38,332 nucleotides of DNA from Desulfovibrio sp. Lineage in GTDB: Bacteria; Desulfobacterota; Desulfovibrionia; Desulfovibrionales; Desulfovibrionaceae. The stretch lies in assembly GCA_031288535.1 (NCBI GenBank), contig JAITRF010000149.1, forward strand, positions 1 to 38,332, read 5' to 3'. Below, piece by piece: positions 7,428 through 16,487 of this stretch. The position numbers and the translations under genes are program-made. Position 1 is the stretch's first letter. Each line of letters opens with the position of its first letter. The notes below the pieces were generated by a model, which was not told where the DNA came from, did not search any database, and saw only the letters and a list, made by a program, of their open reading frames with translations.

Positions 7428-8444
7428 ATGCCTACACCTTTTCAGGAATTGGGCGCGGTGATACGGGCGCAGCGCGAATCCATGGGATTGTCCGTTGAGG
7501 ACGTTTCCGCCCGTATCAAAATTTCCACGCGCATCCTGACGTCCATCGAGGAAGGTTCCTCTGTCGGCCTTCCGCACGCCGTCTATACAAAAAACTTCAT
7601 ACGCAGTTTCGGGACGATGGTTGGCTGTGAGCCCGCAGAGCTCAACGCGCGCCTGGAGGAAATTTTCCCCAGGGCCAGCTTCGACGAAGCCACGCATGAA
7701 CCGGTCTTCAGCAAAAACGCCACGACCGCCTATCCGGGCACGGTCAGACGCCTTATCGTCTTTTGCGTCCTGCTCGTCTTTTTGGGTGGGCTCGCGGGGG
7801 TCTGCTGGTATATCGGCGTGCATTACGGGACGCAGATAATTGAAATGGTCAGGAAGCCCTTTTCCGCCTTTACCGACGAAGCTCGGGAACAGCCGGACCA
7901 GCCCTCCGGCGTGACGGGTTCAGGGACGGAGGGAGCCGCCCGGTCCGGGGAGGCGGTCCCGGGCGACGGCGTAAAACCGGACCCGAGCAGGCAGGTGGCG
8001 ATGCCCGTTTTACCGCCGCCGCGCGTGGATTTACCGGGTTCTGCCGCGAACGATACGCCGATTCCCGCTTCTCCCGCTGTTTTGCCGGGGGCGGGCGCTC
8101 CCGCGCCGGAAACCGGGAGCGTTGAGTCCAGGGTTTCCCAGGGAGACGCGCCTGGCAACGGAGGCCGGACGAACGCGACTACCGCATCCGATGCGACCGG
8201 CGTCAAAAACCAGATACTCATCCGCAGTCGGGCCGCCTGTTGGCTGATCGCCCGCGCCGACGGAGGAGAGGGGCGTGAATATACGCTTAAATCCGGCGAG
8301 AGTTTTGTGCTTACTTACAGGAAAAATATGGAGATTACCCTCGGCAATGCCGGGGGCGTCGACATAGAGCACAACGGCCGGAAAATAGCCTCGTCCGGAC
8401 GCCAGGGGCAACGGGTTGTTCTGCGTTTTCCCCAGCAGCCTTGA
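7428..8444 (+). CDS. rodZ: RodZ-like helix-turn-helix membrane protein
   Basis: The 338-residue protein has an N-terminal HTH_25 (Xre-like) domain, about residues 5-70 (ELGAVIRAQRESMGLSVEDVSARIKIS). One membrane span lies near 107-129 ([22 protein letters not shown]), then a Pro/Gly/Ala-rich linker. A C-terminal DUF4115 beta domain covers about 265-335 (RAACWLIARADGG to QRVVLRF). In RodZ this layout links MreB to the cell wall elongation machinery. Three ATG codons stand in a row; the third (7428) has the best spacing from AGAGG (7417-7421). recO follows after 9 bases, suggesting co-transcription. Confidence 0.85.
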   Translation: MPTPFQELGAVIRAQRESMGLSVEDVSARIKISTRILTSIEEGSSVGLPHAVYTKNFIRSFGTMVGCEPAELNARLEEIFPRASFDEATHEPVFSKNATTAYPGTVRRLIVFCVLLVFLGGLAGVCWYIGVHYGTQIIEMVRKPFSAFTDEAREQPDQPSGVTGSGTEGAARSGEAVPGDGVKPDPSRQVAMPVLPPPRVDLPGSAANDTPIPASPAVLPGAGAPAPETGSVESRVSQGDAPGNGGRTNATTASDATGVKNQILIRSRAACWLIARADGGEGREYTLKSGESFVLTYRKNMEITLGNAGGVDIEHNGRKIASSGRQGQRVVLRFPQQP

Positions 8445-8453
8445 CGGGCGTAT

Positions 8454-9203
8454 ATGGATTTTTCCGAAAGAGTCCTTGTTTTGCAGGTCGGCCAGTTCAG
8501 AGAGTCCGATCTATGGGTGAGATTTCTCTCCCCGTCGCGCGGTCTGCTCACCGCCTTCGCCTTTGGCGGCAGCCGCAGCCGCAGGCGTTTCGCGGGTTGT
8601 CTGGACGTCTTTAACGAGATCGACGTGAGCGTGGGTTCTTCCTTGCGCTCGCCCTATCTGGCCCTGCGCGAAGGGGTGCTGGTGCGGGGTTTGTCGCGTC
8701 TGCGCCGCGACTGGCGGCGTTTTGGCGTGGCGGTGAACTGCGCGCGTTTTCTGCAAAGCTTCGGGGTGCAGCCGGAAGGCGCGGCCAAGGCTTATTTTCT
8801 GCTGCGTGAGACCGTCGAAGCGCTCGAAGAGGCGGAGCGGACTCCCTCCAGACTTTTGCCGCTGTTTTTTCGCGCGCGCCTGTCCTTTGATCAGGGCTAC
8901 GCCCTGTCTTTGACCTACTGTTTCCGTTGCGGGCGCAATTTGTCCAGCGTCCCGTGCCGCCTGCTGACGCGGGAAGGGCGAATAGCCTGCCGCGCCTGTG
9001 CGGTTTCTTTCCCGGACAACCGCCTGCCGCTCGGGCCGGAAGCGTTGTCGGCCCTGCGGCATTTGCACGTCCTTCCGCCCGCGGACTGGCACGGCCTCGA
9101 CCTGCCGCCTCCGGCCGAAAGAGAATTTTCCTTGGCGATGGATGCCTTTGTCCGCTATCATGTGGGGATATTCTGGAAGAACGGACGTTTTGTCAGGCAT
9201 TGA
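8454..9203 (+). CDS. recO: DNA repair protein RecO
   Basis: The 249-residue protein has the RecO plan: an N-terminal OB fold (VLVLQVGQFRESDLWVRFLSPSRGLLTAFAFGG), then a helical region and a zinc-binding site with Cys156, Cys159, Cys179 and Cys182 (YCFRCG and ACRACA). RecO anneals single strands and helps load RecA in the RecFOR recombination pathway. It starts with ATG 8454, nine bases after rodZ. The glycyl-tRNA synthetase genes follow downstream on the same strand, an order I recall from Desulfovibrio. Confidence 0.9.
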   Translation: MDFSERVLVLQVGQFRESDLWVRFLSPSRGLLTAFAFGGSRSRRRFAGCLDVFNEIDVSVGSSLRSPYLALREGVLVRGLSRLRRDWRRFGVAVNCARFLQSFGVQPEGAAKAYFLLRETVEALEEAERTPSRLLPLFFRARLSFDQGYALSLTYCFRCGRNLSSVPCRLLTREGRIACRACAVSFPDNRLPLGPEALSALRHLHVLPPADWHGLDLPPPAEREFSLAMDAFVRYHVGIFWKNGRFVRH

Positions 9204-9272
9204 CGCCGTGTCAAGCTATACCGGTAACGTCAGGTATGCTCCGCGGCTTATCTGTTTATAAAGGAGAGGGCG

Positions 9273-10154
9273 ATGTATTTTCAGGAAGCGGTCCTGACCC
9301 TGCAAAATTTCTGGGCCGGGCGCGGTTGCGTCATACAGCAGCCCTATGACGTGGAGTGCGGCGCCGGCACTTTCAATCCGGCCACCTTTCTGCGCGTCAT
9401 AGGTCCGGAGCCGTGGAAGGTCGCCTATGTGGAACCGTCGCGGCGGCCGACTGACGGACGCTACGGCGACAATCCCAACCGGCTCCAGCACTATTTTCAG
9501 TTCCAGGTTGTGCTCAAGCCTTCCCCGGACGACGCGCAGGAGCTTTACCTGGACAGCCTGCGCGCCTTGGGCATCGACCGGTCCGGCCACGACATCAGAT
9601 TTGTGGAAGATGACTGGGAATCGCCCACCCTGGGGGCCTGGGGACTGGGCTGGGAAGTCTGGCTGAACGGCATGGAGGTAACGCAGTTTACCTATTTCCA
9701 GCAGGTCGGAGGCATCGATCTCTCCCCGGTGAGTGTGGAGCTGACCTACGGCCTGGAACGTCTCTGCATGTATCTGCAGGAAAAGGACTCCGTCTACGAT
9801 CTGGCCTGGAACGCGGACCTTTCCTATGGAGATATTTATCACCGGAACGAGGTGGAACAGTCCCGTTTCAATTTCGAGGCCGGCGACCCGGATATGCTTT
9901 TGCGCCATTTCAATGATTTTGAGCGTGAATGTCTTGTCCTGACGGAGCTGGGACTGCTCTGGCCGGCCTATGAGCAGGTCATGAAATCCTCCCATGTTTT
10001 CAACCTGCTGGATGCGCGCGGCGCGATATCCATCACTGAGCGCACCGGCTATATAGCGAGAATTCGGCGTCTGGCCGGGGTTTGCGCCCGTTTGTACGCG
10101 CAGCAGCGCAAGGATATGGGTTGGCCGCTGCTGCGCGGGGCAAGAGCGGTTTGA
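9273..10154 (+). CDS. glyQ: glycyl-tRNA synthetase alpha subunit
   Basis: The 293-residue catalytic alpha subunit of the bacterial heterotetrameric GlyRS charges tRNA-Gly with glycine. The N-terminal block shows the family signature [17 protein letters not shown], then [19 protein letters not shown] and a class II active-site region with [21 protein letters not shown]. Length matches the family (about 290-300). A good site, aaaggagaggg, precedes ATG 9273. glyS follows after 34 bases, so both subunits are made together. Confidence 0.97.
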   Translation: MYFQEAVLTLQNFWAGRGCVIQQPYDVECGAGTFNPATFLRVIGPEPWKVAYVEPSRRPTDGRYGDNPNRLQHYFQFQVVLKPSPDDAQELYLDSLRALGIDRSGHDIRFVEDDWESPTLGAWGLGWEVWLNGMEVTQFTYFQQVGGIDLSPVSVELTYGLERLCMYLQEKDSVYDLAWNADLSYGDIYHRNEVEQSRFNFEAGDPDMLLRHFNDFERECLVLTELGLLWPAYEQVMKSSHVFNLLDARGAISITERTGYIARIRRLAGVCARLYAQQRKDMGWPLLRGARAV

Positions 10155-10188
10155 CTTTGAACAGGAAAAATTTCTGAAAGGACGCGTT

Positions 10189-12300
10189 ATGTCTGCCTTT
10201 GTTCTTGAAATCGGCACAGAGGAAATCCCGGCCCGTTTTCTCGCCGCAACGGAAAAGGAACTGGCGGCGCGCTTTCACGCCGCCTTTGAGGAAGCCGGAC
10301 TGGCCTTTTCCGGGTTGGAGGTCTGCTCCACGCCGCGCAGGCTTGCGCTCTGCGTCCGGGAGATGGCCGGATGCTCCACCCTGCGCGAGGAGCTTGTGAC
10401 CGGTCCGCCCAGCCGGGCCGCATTTGACGTCGGGGGTCGGCCGACGTTGGCTGCGGAAGGTTTTGCCAGAACGCACGGGGCGCGGCTCGAGGACCTTTTT
10501 ACCGTGGAAACGGCCAAAGGTCCCTATGTCGCCCTGCGCAAAACCGGAGGCGGAATTGCCACCGTGCCTCTGCTTGCGGAGATATGCCCGCGCGTCATAG
10601 GCTCTCTGCCGTTCCCCAAGCGCATGCGCTGGGGCGAAGGGGAATTCAGCTTCGCGCGGCCGGTGCGCTGGATCCTGGCCCTTTACGGCCCAACTGTAAT
10701 TCCCTTTACGATCAACGGGCTTTCTTCCGGGCGGGAGAGCCGCGGCCACCGCGTGCATGGTCCCGGTCCCTTTTCCCTGGACGACGCGGCCGGGTATTTT
10801 GCCATGATGCGGGACAAATGCGGCATCGTGGCCGGCGCGGCGGAGCGCGAGGGCATCATAAAAGAACGCGGCGACAGTCTGGCGGCCGGGAAAAAAGGGC
10901 GTGTGCTCTGGAAAACTTCCCTGCTGGAGGAAGTTCGGTACCTGTGCGAGCGTCCCGAGCCCATCCTGGGGTCTTTTGAACAGGTTTACCTTGAGGTGCC
11001 GAGGGAAGTTCTGCTCACGAGCATGGAAAAACATCAGAAGAGTTTCGGCATCGAGGGTGAAAACGGGAGACTGCTGCCGTATTTTCTGACCGTACTCAAC
11101 ATGTCCCCGCGGGATGCCGATCTGGTCCGCAAGGGCTGGGAGCGGGTGCTGCGCGCGAGGCTTGAGGACGCGCGTTTTTTCTGGAAGACGGATCTTGCCC
11201 GCGCCGGGTTTGAGCCCTGGCTCAAATCCCTGGACTCGGTGATTTTCATGGCCAACCTGGGCGACATGGGCGAAAGGGCGCGTCGCCTGGAGAAACTGTG
11301 CGCCTATCTTTCCGGGCAGGTGCGCTGCAATTCCGGGGAAAACCCGCCGCCGCGAGCTGACGCGATGCGGGCCGGGTTCCTGGCCAAGGCGGATCTGGTT
11401 TCGGAAATGGTCAAGGAGTTCGATACGCTTCAGGGGGTTATGGGCGGGATATATGCCGCGCGCTTTGGAGAAAAGCCGGAGGTGGCCGCGGCCATTGCCG
11501 AACAGTATCTTCCGGCAGGCCCGGACAGCCCGGTGCCCCCGAGCCTTTGCGGGGCGCTGGTTTCCCTGGCGGACAAGGCGGACGCCCTGGCCGGATGTTT
11601 CGGTCTGGGCCTTGTCCCGACCGGAGCGGCGGATCCTTACGCGCTGCGGCGGGCGGCCCTCGGCATCGCGCGCATCGCGCTTGAGAAGGGATTGCGCTTC
11701 GACGTTTCGTCTCTTTTCGCCGAAGCCCTGCGCGGCTACGGGGAACGGGAGTGGAAGCTGCAGCCGGATCAGGCGCTCGCAAGGCTCATGGACTTTTTCC
11801 TTTTGCGTTTGAAAAATCTGTTTATCTCTGAAGGCGCGGAGACTTTGGCCGTGGAGGCCGTCATTCAGGCCGGAGCGGACGACGTCTTTGCGGCGCGCGA
11901 ACGGGTTTCGGCCCTGGCGGCGTTTGGCGCAAGCCCGGATTACGCCGCCGGGGTGTTGACCTTCAAACGCGCGGCGAACATTATCCACAAGATTGACGAG
12001 GACGAGGCTTTGTCCATAGACGGCGCCTATGACTGCGGCCTTTTGGCCGAGGAGGCGGAAAAGACCCTGGCGGGCGAGCTTGAGCGCATCGCCCCGCTTT
12101 TCGACGAGTTCTGGGCAAAGGACAGGTATCCGGAAATTTTCGCCCTGCTTGGCGAACTCCGTCCCGCAGTGGACGCCTTTTTTGATCAGGTTATGGTGAT
12201 GTGCGAAGATGCGGACTTGCGCCGCAACAGACTTAACATTCTCAGGAGCCTGGTGAACCGGCTGGGACGTCTGGCGGATTTTTCCGCTCTGCAGATGTAA
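10189..12300 (+). CDS. glyS: glycyl-tRNA synthetase beta subunit
   Basis: The 703-residue beta subunit handles tRNA recognition. It begins with the signature FVLEIGTEEIPARFL and ends with the DALR-type anticodon-binding region (FFDQVMVMCEDADLRRNRLNILRSLVN). An HD-like module with EFDTLQGVMGGIYA sits in the middle. Length is normal (about 690-710). It forms an operon with glyQ. A 73-codon gene begins 28 bases downstream. Confidence 0.97.
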   Translation: MSAFVLEIGTEEIPARFLAATEKELAARFHAAFEEAGLAFSGLEVCSTPRRLALCVREMAGCSTLREELVTGPPSRAAFDVGGRPTLAAEGFARTHGARLEDLFTVETAKGPYVALRKTGGGIATVPLLAEICPRVIGSLPFPKRMRWGEGEFSFARPVRWILALYGPTVIPFTINGLSSGRESRGHRVHGPGPFSLDDAAGYFAMMRDKCGIVAGAAEREGIIKERGDSLAAGKKGRVLWKTSLLEEVRYLCERPEPILGSFEQVYLEVPREVLLTSMEKHQKSFGIEGENGRLLPYFLTVLNMSPRDADLVRKGWERVLRARLEDARFFWKTDLARAGFEPWLKSLDSVIFMANLGDMGERARRLEKLCAYLSGQVRCNSGENPPPRADAMRAGFLAKADLVSEMVKEFDTLQGVMGGIYAARFGEKPEVAAAIAEQYLPAGPDSPVPPSLCGALVSLADKADALAGCFGLGLVPTGAADPYALRRAALGIARIALEKGLRFDVSSLFAEALRGYGEREWKLQPDQALARLMDFFLLRLKNLFISEGAETLAVEAVIQAGADDVFAARERVSALAAFGASPDYAAGVLTFKRAANIIHKIDEDEALSIDGAYDCGLLAEEAEKTLAGELERIAPLFDEFWAKDRYPEIFALLGELRPAVDAFFDQVMVMCEDADLRRNRLNILRSLVNRLGRLADFSALQM

Positions 12301-12328
12301 TGCGCTGTTTCACGGGAATGGTGGCGAC

Positions 12329-12550
12329 ATGGGTACGATAGTGCGTCAGTCGGAATTGGTCCGCAGGGCTTTTGTGCACCTTTGCGGTCTGCTGCGCGAT
12401 AATCCGGAAAAAAAAGCCGCCGCGCTTATAGATGAAACGGCCATGCGCTTCAACCTCTCGCCTTTGGACAGCGACGCGCTTTGCAGGATGTTCAGCGAGG
12501 AGGCGGGAGAACGGCGCGCAGACCCCGCGGAGGAAGCGCACGGCCGATGA
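12329..12550 (+). CDS. small uncharacterised protein between glyS and lptF
   Basis: I do not recognise this 73-residue acidic, Ala/Arg-rich and probably helical protein. It has no signal peptide, membrane span or cysteine motif. Its support is positional: it fills the glyS-lptF gap on the same strand, has a GGTGG-type site before ATG 12329, and its TGA overlaps the lptF ATG (ATGA at 12547-12550), a typical translational-coupling junction. It could be a cytosolic accessory of the LPS export genes or simply a coupling leader. Confidence 0.6.
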   Translation: MGTIVRQSELVRRAFVHLCGLLRDNPEKKAAALIDETAMRFNLSPLDSDALCRMFSEEAGERRADPAEEAHGR

Positions 12551-13749
12551 AACTGAGACTCCCCGGTTTCACGCTGCTGCACTACTCCATTCTGCGGGAG
12601 CTGACGCTGACTTTTCTGGTGTGCGCCGCTTCCCTGGTGTCTTTGATTCTGCTCAGCCGCGGCGTGCACATGCGCAATCTGTTTCTGGGCCTTGAGCTTA
12701 CGGCCGCGGACATTGCCCTGATTTTTCTTTTTCTGATGCCGCCCTTTCTTATCCTGGTGCTTCCCATCTCCTGTATGATCAGCGTGTTCCTGACCTTTCT
12801 GCGCATGAGCACGGATCGTGAACTGACGGCGATAAAGGCGGGGGGGATAGGCATTTACCAGATGGTGCGGTCTCCGGCCCTTTTTTCTTTTGTCTGCATG
12901 TGCGTCGCGATTTTCATTTCAGTGCACGGGATTGCCTGGGGCATGGGCAATTTCCGGAGCACGATCCTGCACATAGCCAACAGCAGGATCAAGGTCGTGG
13001 TTCAGCCGGGAGTTTTCAACAAGGACGTTTTGGGCCTTACCCTGTTCGCCCGCCAGGTGGACCCGGCAAGCGGCAAACTGAAACAGGTGATTTTCGAGGA
13101 CAAGACCGGAAAAGACAAGACCAGCCTGACCATTCTGGCCCCGGAAGGGGAAATAACGACCGAGCCGGAGCATGGGGACATCGTCCTCAACCTCCGGGAC
13201 GGGCGCATTTATCGCGCTGACGAGGACAACAACATCAGCATCATGACTTTTGGTGAATACAAGGTGCGCCTGTCCTTGAACAACCTTTTTTCCGGCATCG
13301 ACCTGGGGGAGGTGACGCCGAACGAGATGTCCTGGAAAACGCTCAGGGAAATGCAGGCCGATGCCAGCGCTCCGGATGCGCGTTTCCAGCGCAGGGTGGA
13401 GGTGGAACTGCACAAGCGCGCTTCGTTGCCGGTGGCCTGCATGGTGCTCGGGCTCTTCGCCCTGCCTCTGGCCTGCGCCTTTCAGGGCGTGCATCGCCAG
13501 ATCGGCGCGGCGCTCGCCCTGCTTCTTTTTCTGATGTATTACAGCGTGTATTCCTTCGGGCTGACTCTGGGTGAATCCGGCCGTCTGCCTCCGGCCCTCG
13601 GGCTGTGGCTGTCCAATATCCTTTTTGCCCTGGCGGCCGGCTTCGGCCTGCATCTGGCGAACCGGGAAGGTTTCCCGTCCCTGGCGCGCTTTGCCGGGAA
13701 CCTGAGGGGGAAGCTGCGCGCTTCTTTCAGGAAGGACAAACAGGCATGA
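12547..13749 (+). CDS. lptF: LPS export system permease LptF
   Basis: The 400-residue inner-membrane subunit of the LptB2FG ABC exporter extracts lipopolysaccharide from the inner membrane. It shows the YjgP/YjgQ layout: hydrophobic spans in the first about 120 residues, a periplasmic beta-jellyroll in the middle (KVVVQPGVFNKDVLGLTLFARQVD is LptF-like), and spans at the C-terminus. ATG 12547 overlaps the stop of the preceding small gene, and its own TGA overlaps the lptG ATG. The presence of lptF/lptG indicates an LPS-bearing Gram-negative cell. Confidence 0.93.
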   Translation: MKLRLPGFTLLHYSILRELTLTFLVCAASLVSLILLSRGVHMRNLFLGLELTAADIALIFLFLMPPFLILVLPISCMISVFLTFLRMSTDRELTAIKAGGIGIYQMVRSPALFSFVCMCVAIFISVHGIAWGMGNFRSTILHIANSRIKVVVQPGVFNKDVLGLTLFARQVDPASGKLKQVIFEDKTGKDKTSLTILAPEGEITTEPEHGDIVLNLRDGRIYRADEDNNISIMTFGEYKVRLSLNNLFSGIDLGEVTPNEMSWKTLREMQADASAPDARFQRRVEVELHKRASLPVACMVLGLFALPLACAFQGVHRQIGAALALLLFLMYYSVYSFGLTLGESGRLPPALGLWLSNILFALAAGFGLHLANREGFPSLARFAGNLRGKLRASFRKDKQA

Positions 13750-14849
13750 GGATACTCAGCCTCTATCTGCTCCGCCAGAATCTTTTTTTGCTTTTCGCCT
13801 TTCTCTGCGTGGGCGCGGGTCTTTTCGCGATCACGGATCTTTTCGAGCGACTGGATGAATTCCTGGGCAGCGGTCTGGGTCCGGGGCGCGTGGCCTATTA
13901 TTTTCTCCTGCGGCTTCCGCTGATCATCTATACCATCTTCCCTGCGGTATATCTGATAAGCACGGTGGCGCAACTGGTCATGCTGGAGAGCGGCAGGGAG
14001 CGCATGGCCCTTGCTTCCGGGGGTGTGTCGCCTTTTGCGGTGGCGCGTTTTGTGATTGTCTACGGGGCCGCGCTGGCGGCCGTCCAGTTTGTTTTCGGCC
14101 AGCTGGTGGGGGTCGCCGCCGACAGGGAGGCGGCGCTCATCTGGCAGGTCGAGGTGCGCGGCAGGATTTTGGAGGAAGCAAAGGTCAAAGGTTTGTGGTT
14201 CAAGGAAGGAAGAAACGTCATCCACCTGGGCGTCGCTTATCCGGCCGCCCGGACGGGACAGGGAGTGATCGTCTATGTCCTGGACGAAGAGGGCGTGGAA
14301 ATTGATGAAATAATAAAGGCCGAAAAATTTCGCGCGCTGTCGGACAGCGTCTGGAGCCTGGAAAACGGGGTGAGGCTGAAGCCGCGCGCTTATTCCGCCG
14401 AGGCTTTCCGGGAGACCGCGCTGCCTGTAAAGCAGGATCTACGCGCCTTCCAGGTTGTGGAACGAAGTATGGGCATGGATCCGGAGCGCTTTTCCCTGCC
14501 GGAGCTGTACGGGATCATCAGCCGCCTGGAGGAGGCCGGCTCCAATGTGGAAGCGTTGAGAACCGCCATGTACGCCAAGGCCGCCTATGCTTTTTCCATT
14601 ATCGTCATGGGGGCGCTGGCCCTTCTGATCAGCGGCGTCACAGGGAACCTGTACAAAGCCGTGGCTCTGGGCATTATCGTCATTTTTTTCTATCACGGGA
14701 CCAATTCCCTTTTTGTGAGTATGGGGGAAAAAAGCATCGTTTCGCCGCTGACCGGGGCCTGGGCGGCCAACGTCGTCTTTCTCGCGGCGGGTCTTTTGTG
14801 GGCGGCGCGCGTCTTTGTCGCCGGCGTTCCGGTCGGGCGCGCGGCGTGA
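13746..14849 (+). CDS. lptG: LPS export system permease LptG
   Basis: The 367-residue partner of LptF has the same YjgP/YjgQ architecture. N-terminal spans (LFLLFAFLCVGAGLFAITDLFERLDEF) precede a periplasmic domain with the LptG-type segment KVKGLWFKEGRNVIHLG, and C-terminal spans run to residue 365. The ATG at 13746 lies within the lptF stop (ATGA), so the two permeases are translationally coupled. A hairpin covers its stop codon. Confidence 0.93.
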   Translation: MRILSLYLLRQNLFLLFAFLCVGAGLFAITDLFERLDEFLGSGLGPGRVAYYFLLRLPLIIYTIFPAVYLISTVAQLVMLESGRERMALASGGVSPFAVARFVIVYGAALAAVQFVFGQLVGVAADREAALIWQVEVRGRILEEAKVKGLWFKEGRNVIHLGVAYPAARTGQGVIVYVLDEEGVEIDEIIKAEKFRALSDSVWSLENGVRLKPRAYSAEAFRETALPVKQDLRAFQVVERSMGMDPERFSLPELYGIISRLEEAGSNVEALRTAMYAKAAYAFSIIVMGALALLISGVTGNLYKAVALGIIVIFFYHGTNSLFVSMGEKSIVSPLTGAWAANVVFLAAGLLWAARVFVAGVPVGRAA

Positions 14850-14900
14850 CGCCTGTGGCGTCAAACGTCAAATCCCACGCAGCCGGGCTTTGTGGGATTT
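14847..14900. terminator. two hairpins between lptG and the convergent tRNA gene
   Basis: TGACGCC-tgt-GGCGTCA (14847-14863) includes the lptG stop codon. AAATCCCAC (14870-14878) pairs with GTGGGATTT (14892-14900). Neither has a long T-tract, but the second ends in ATTT on both strands. They lie between convergent transcripts and may stop both. Confidence 0.45.
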
Positions 14901-14914
14901 GTGCAAAGGTTGTC

Positions 14915-14990
14915 TGGTGGGCCCACGAGGATTCGAACCTCGGACAGTCCGGTTATGAGCCGGAGGCTCTGCCAACTGAGCTACGGGCCC
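14915..14990 (-). tRNA. tRNA with CAT anticodon, probably elongator tRNA-Met
   Basis: On the minus strand a 76-base cloverleaf starts GGGCCCG, pairs with the 3' acceptor arm and carries an encoded CCA. The D-arm is GTAGCTCAGTTGGCAGAGC. The anticodon loop CTCATAA gives CAT (14955-14957), and the T-arm holds GGTTCGAATCC. The G1-C72 pair and D-arm are like elongator Met. A lysidine-modified tRNA-Ile2 also has a CAT anticodon and cannot be fully excluded. It lies on the opposite strand between lptG and the S10 operon. Confidence 0.9.
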
Positions 14991-15005
14991 ATCGCAATGC
15001 CGCCA

Positions 15006-15034
15006 TATCTACAGACGGAATGCCTTGCTGTCAA
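15006..15034 (-). promoter_or_regulatory. promoter of the CAT tRNA gene
   Basis: On the minus strand a perfect -35 TTGACA (15034-15029) is followed after 17 bases by TAGATA (15011-15006). Transcription would start about 8 bases before the mature tRNA end at 14990. The -35 is part of a small TCAAGC-ttc-GCTTGA palindrome. Confidence 0.55.
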
Positions 15035-15089
15035 GCTTCGCTTGAAAAACCCGGCACGGAGAAAAAATACAAAAAAACAGGAAAAGGAC

Positions 15090-15118
15090 TTGACCGGCAG
15101 GTGGGGATCGTGTATTGA
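15090..15118 (+). promoter_or_regulatory. candidate promoter for the S10 operon
   Basis: TTGACC (15090-15095) matches the -35 consensus at 5 of 6 positions. After 17 bases comes TATTGA (15113-15118), with 4 of 6 matches to the -10. A transcript from here would have a leader of about 300 bases before rpsJ. It is upstream of the hairpins described for the leader. Confidence 0.45.
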
Positions 15119-15420
15119 CGGCCTTCGCGCCGCAAAACGGTGGGAAGCGGCGCGCCCGCGCCTCAGCGCGGGAAGGCGGATGGAATTCGCCTTATCGCTC
15201 CCGGCCGCACACCTTCGCCGGCCGGGGTTGACATTTGCAGGCTTGCCCGGCCAATGTCGCCGGATCCGGCAACGGCTCCAGAGCGGGAATCAGGTAGCCC
15301 CGGTCTGAGCGGTCTGCAAATATCGAGAATCCGCAAGGGTTCGGTCGGCTGACGCAGGCGGCGCTTTGAAGGAATACAGTCGTTTGCGGCCGGCTTTTTT
15401 TTCTTATTACGGAGTACGAG

Positions 15421-15738
15421 ATGACGACAGTCAGCAGCGATCGCATCAGGATAAAACTCAAGGCTTACGACTACCGTATCCTCGACAAAGCCGTCTCCGA
15501 AATAGTGGACACGGCCCGCAACACCGGCGCGGGCGTAGCCGGACCCATACCTTTGCCGACAAATATCCATAAATATACCGTGAACCGCAGCGTGCACGTG
15601 GACAAAAAATCCCGTGAGCAGTTTGAAATGCGCATACACAAGCGGCTGGTGGACATTCTGGAACCGACGCAGCAGACGGTTGACGCTTTGGGCAAGCTCT
15701 CGCTGCCGGCCGGCGTGGATGTGGAAATCAAGCTGTAG
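15421..15738 (+). CDS. rpsJ: 30S ribosomal protein S10
   Basis: The 105-residue S10 is the first gene of the superoperon. It contains [18 protein letters not shown]-type N-terminus and the family stretch [26 protein letters not shown], both hallmark. S10 sits in the 30S head and, as NusE, also joins the antitermination complex. The ATG at 15421 follows acggag. rplC starts 12 bases after its stop. Confidence 0.98.
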   Translation: MTTVSSDRIRIKLKAYDYRILDKAVSEIVDTARNTGAGVAGPIPLPTNIHKYTVNRSVHVDKKSREQFEMRIHKRLVDILEPTQQTVDALGKLSLPAGVDVEIKL

Positions 15739-15750
15739 AAAGAGGTCGTC

Positions 15751-16380
15751 ATGGCTCGGAAACTTGGAATCCTGGGTAGAAAACTGGGTATGACCCGCAT
15801 CTTTGCGGGCGACGGTTCCGCTCTCGCCGTAACGGTGGTTGAAGCTGGTCCCTGCCCGGTGATTCAGGTGAAAAACGTCGAAAAGGACGGCTACGACGCC
15901 GTGCAGATCGCCTTCGGCGCCTGCCGGGAGAAGCGTCTGACAAAGCCCCTGCTGGGCCACTTCAACAAGGCCGGTCAGGGGCATTTTCGTTCCCTGCGCG
16001 AGGTGCGGCTGGACGCCCCGGCGGAAATCGCCGTGGGCGCGGCCATAGACGTTACCCTGTTCGCCCCCGGGGACATGGTAAAGGTCAGCGGCACAAGCAT
16101 CGGCAAAGGTACGGCGGGCGTGATGAAGCGCTGGAATTTCCGCGGGGCTCCTTCCTCGCACGGCGCGGAAAAGGTGCACAGAAGCGGCGGCGGCATCGGC
16201 AACAACACCGAACCGGCCAAGGTCTGGAAAGGCAAAAAAATGGCCGGGCGCATGGGCGGCCGGACGGTCACCATCAGCAGCGCGCGTATCGTGGCAGTGC
16301 GTCCCGAAGACAACGTGATCCTTATAAAAGGCGCGGTGCCGGGTCCGCGCAACGGCTTGGTGCTGGTGCGCAAGCAATAG
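15751..16380 (+). CDS. rplC: 50S ribosomal protein L3
   Basis: The 209-residue L3 is an early 50S assembly protein whose loop reaches the peptidyl transferase centre. It begins with the signature [13 protein letters not shown] and carries the conserved loop region around [39 protein letters not shown] (split here as seen near residues 133-171). A 107-base gap separates it from rplD, longer than most in this operon. Confidence 0.98.
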   Translation: MARKLGILGRKLGMTRIFAGDGSALAVTVVEAGPCPVIQVKNVEKDGYDAVQIAFGACREKRLTKPLLGHFNKAGQGHFRSLREVRLDAPAEIAVGAAIDVTLFAPGDMVKVSGTSIGKGTAGVMKRWNFRGAPSSHGAEKVHRSGGGIGNNTEPAKVWKGKKMAGRMGGRTVTISSARIVAVRPEDNVILIKGAVPGPRNGLVLVRKQ

Positions 16381-16487
16381 GGCGTCGCTCGTCGTCGCGA
16401 CGTTTCGACGGCCGGTCCCGGAAGGCGGGGAAACGCGCTTTGCCGCCCTGTGAAAAGCCGCAAATAAACGCTTCAGAGGATAGGTTC

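Larger units (their letters stand above)
14991..15420 (+). other. long structured leader region of the S10 operon
   Basis: This 430-base gap has no credible ORF. It contains GC-rich hairpins, such as GCGCCGC with GCGGCGC near 15128-15157 and CCGCGC-ctca-GCGCGG near 15165. Near 15400, before the rpsJ ribosome-binding site (acggag), lies a T-rich run. In E. coli the S10 leader is the target of L4 autoregulation; a similar role here is inferred from position and structure only. Confidence 0.5.

Noticed and set aside
10033-11988. 651-codon minus-strand open frame opposite glyS
   Set aside because: It is a composition-driven shadow of a certain gene in high-GC DNA; its protein is Arg/Pro/Gln-rich with no domain.
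15228-15256. Promoter with perfect TTGACA in the S10 leader
   Set aside because: The -35 is perfect, but no acceptable -10 lies 16-19 bases downstream (ccaatgtc).
15163-16377. 404-codon minus-strand open frame opposite rpsJ-rplC
   Set aside because: It is a shadow of two certain genes, with a His/Arg-rich composition typical of antisense frames.
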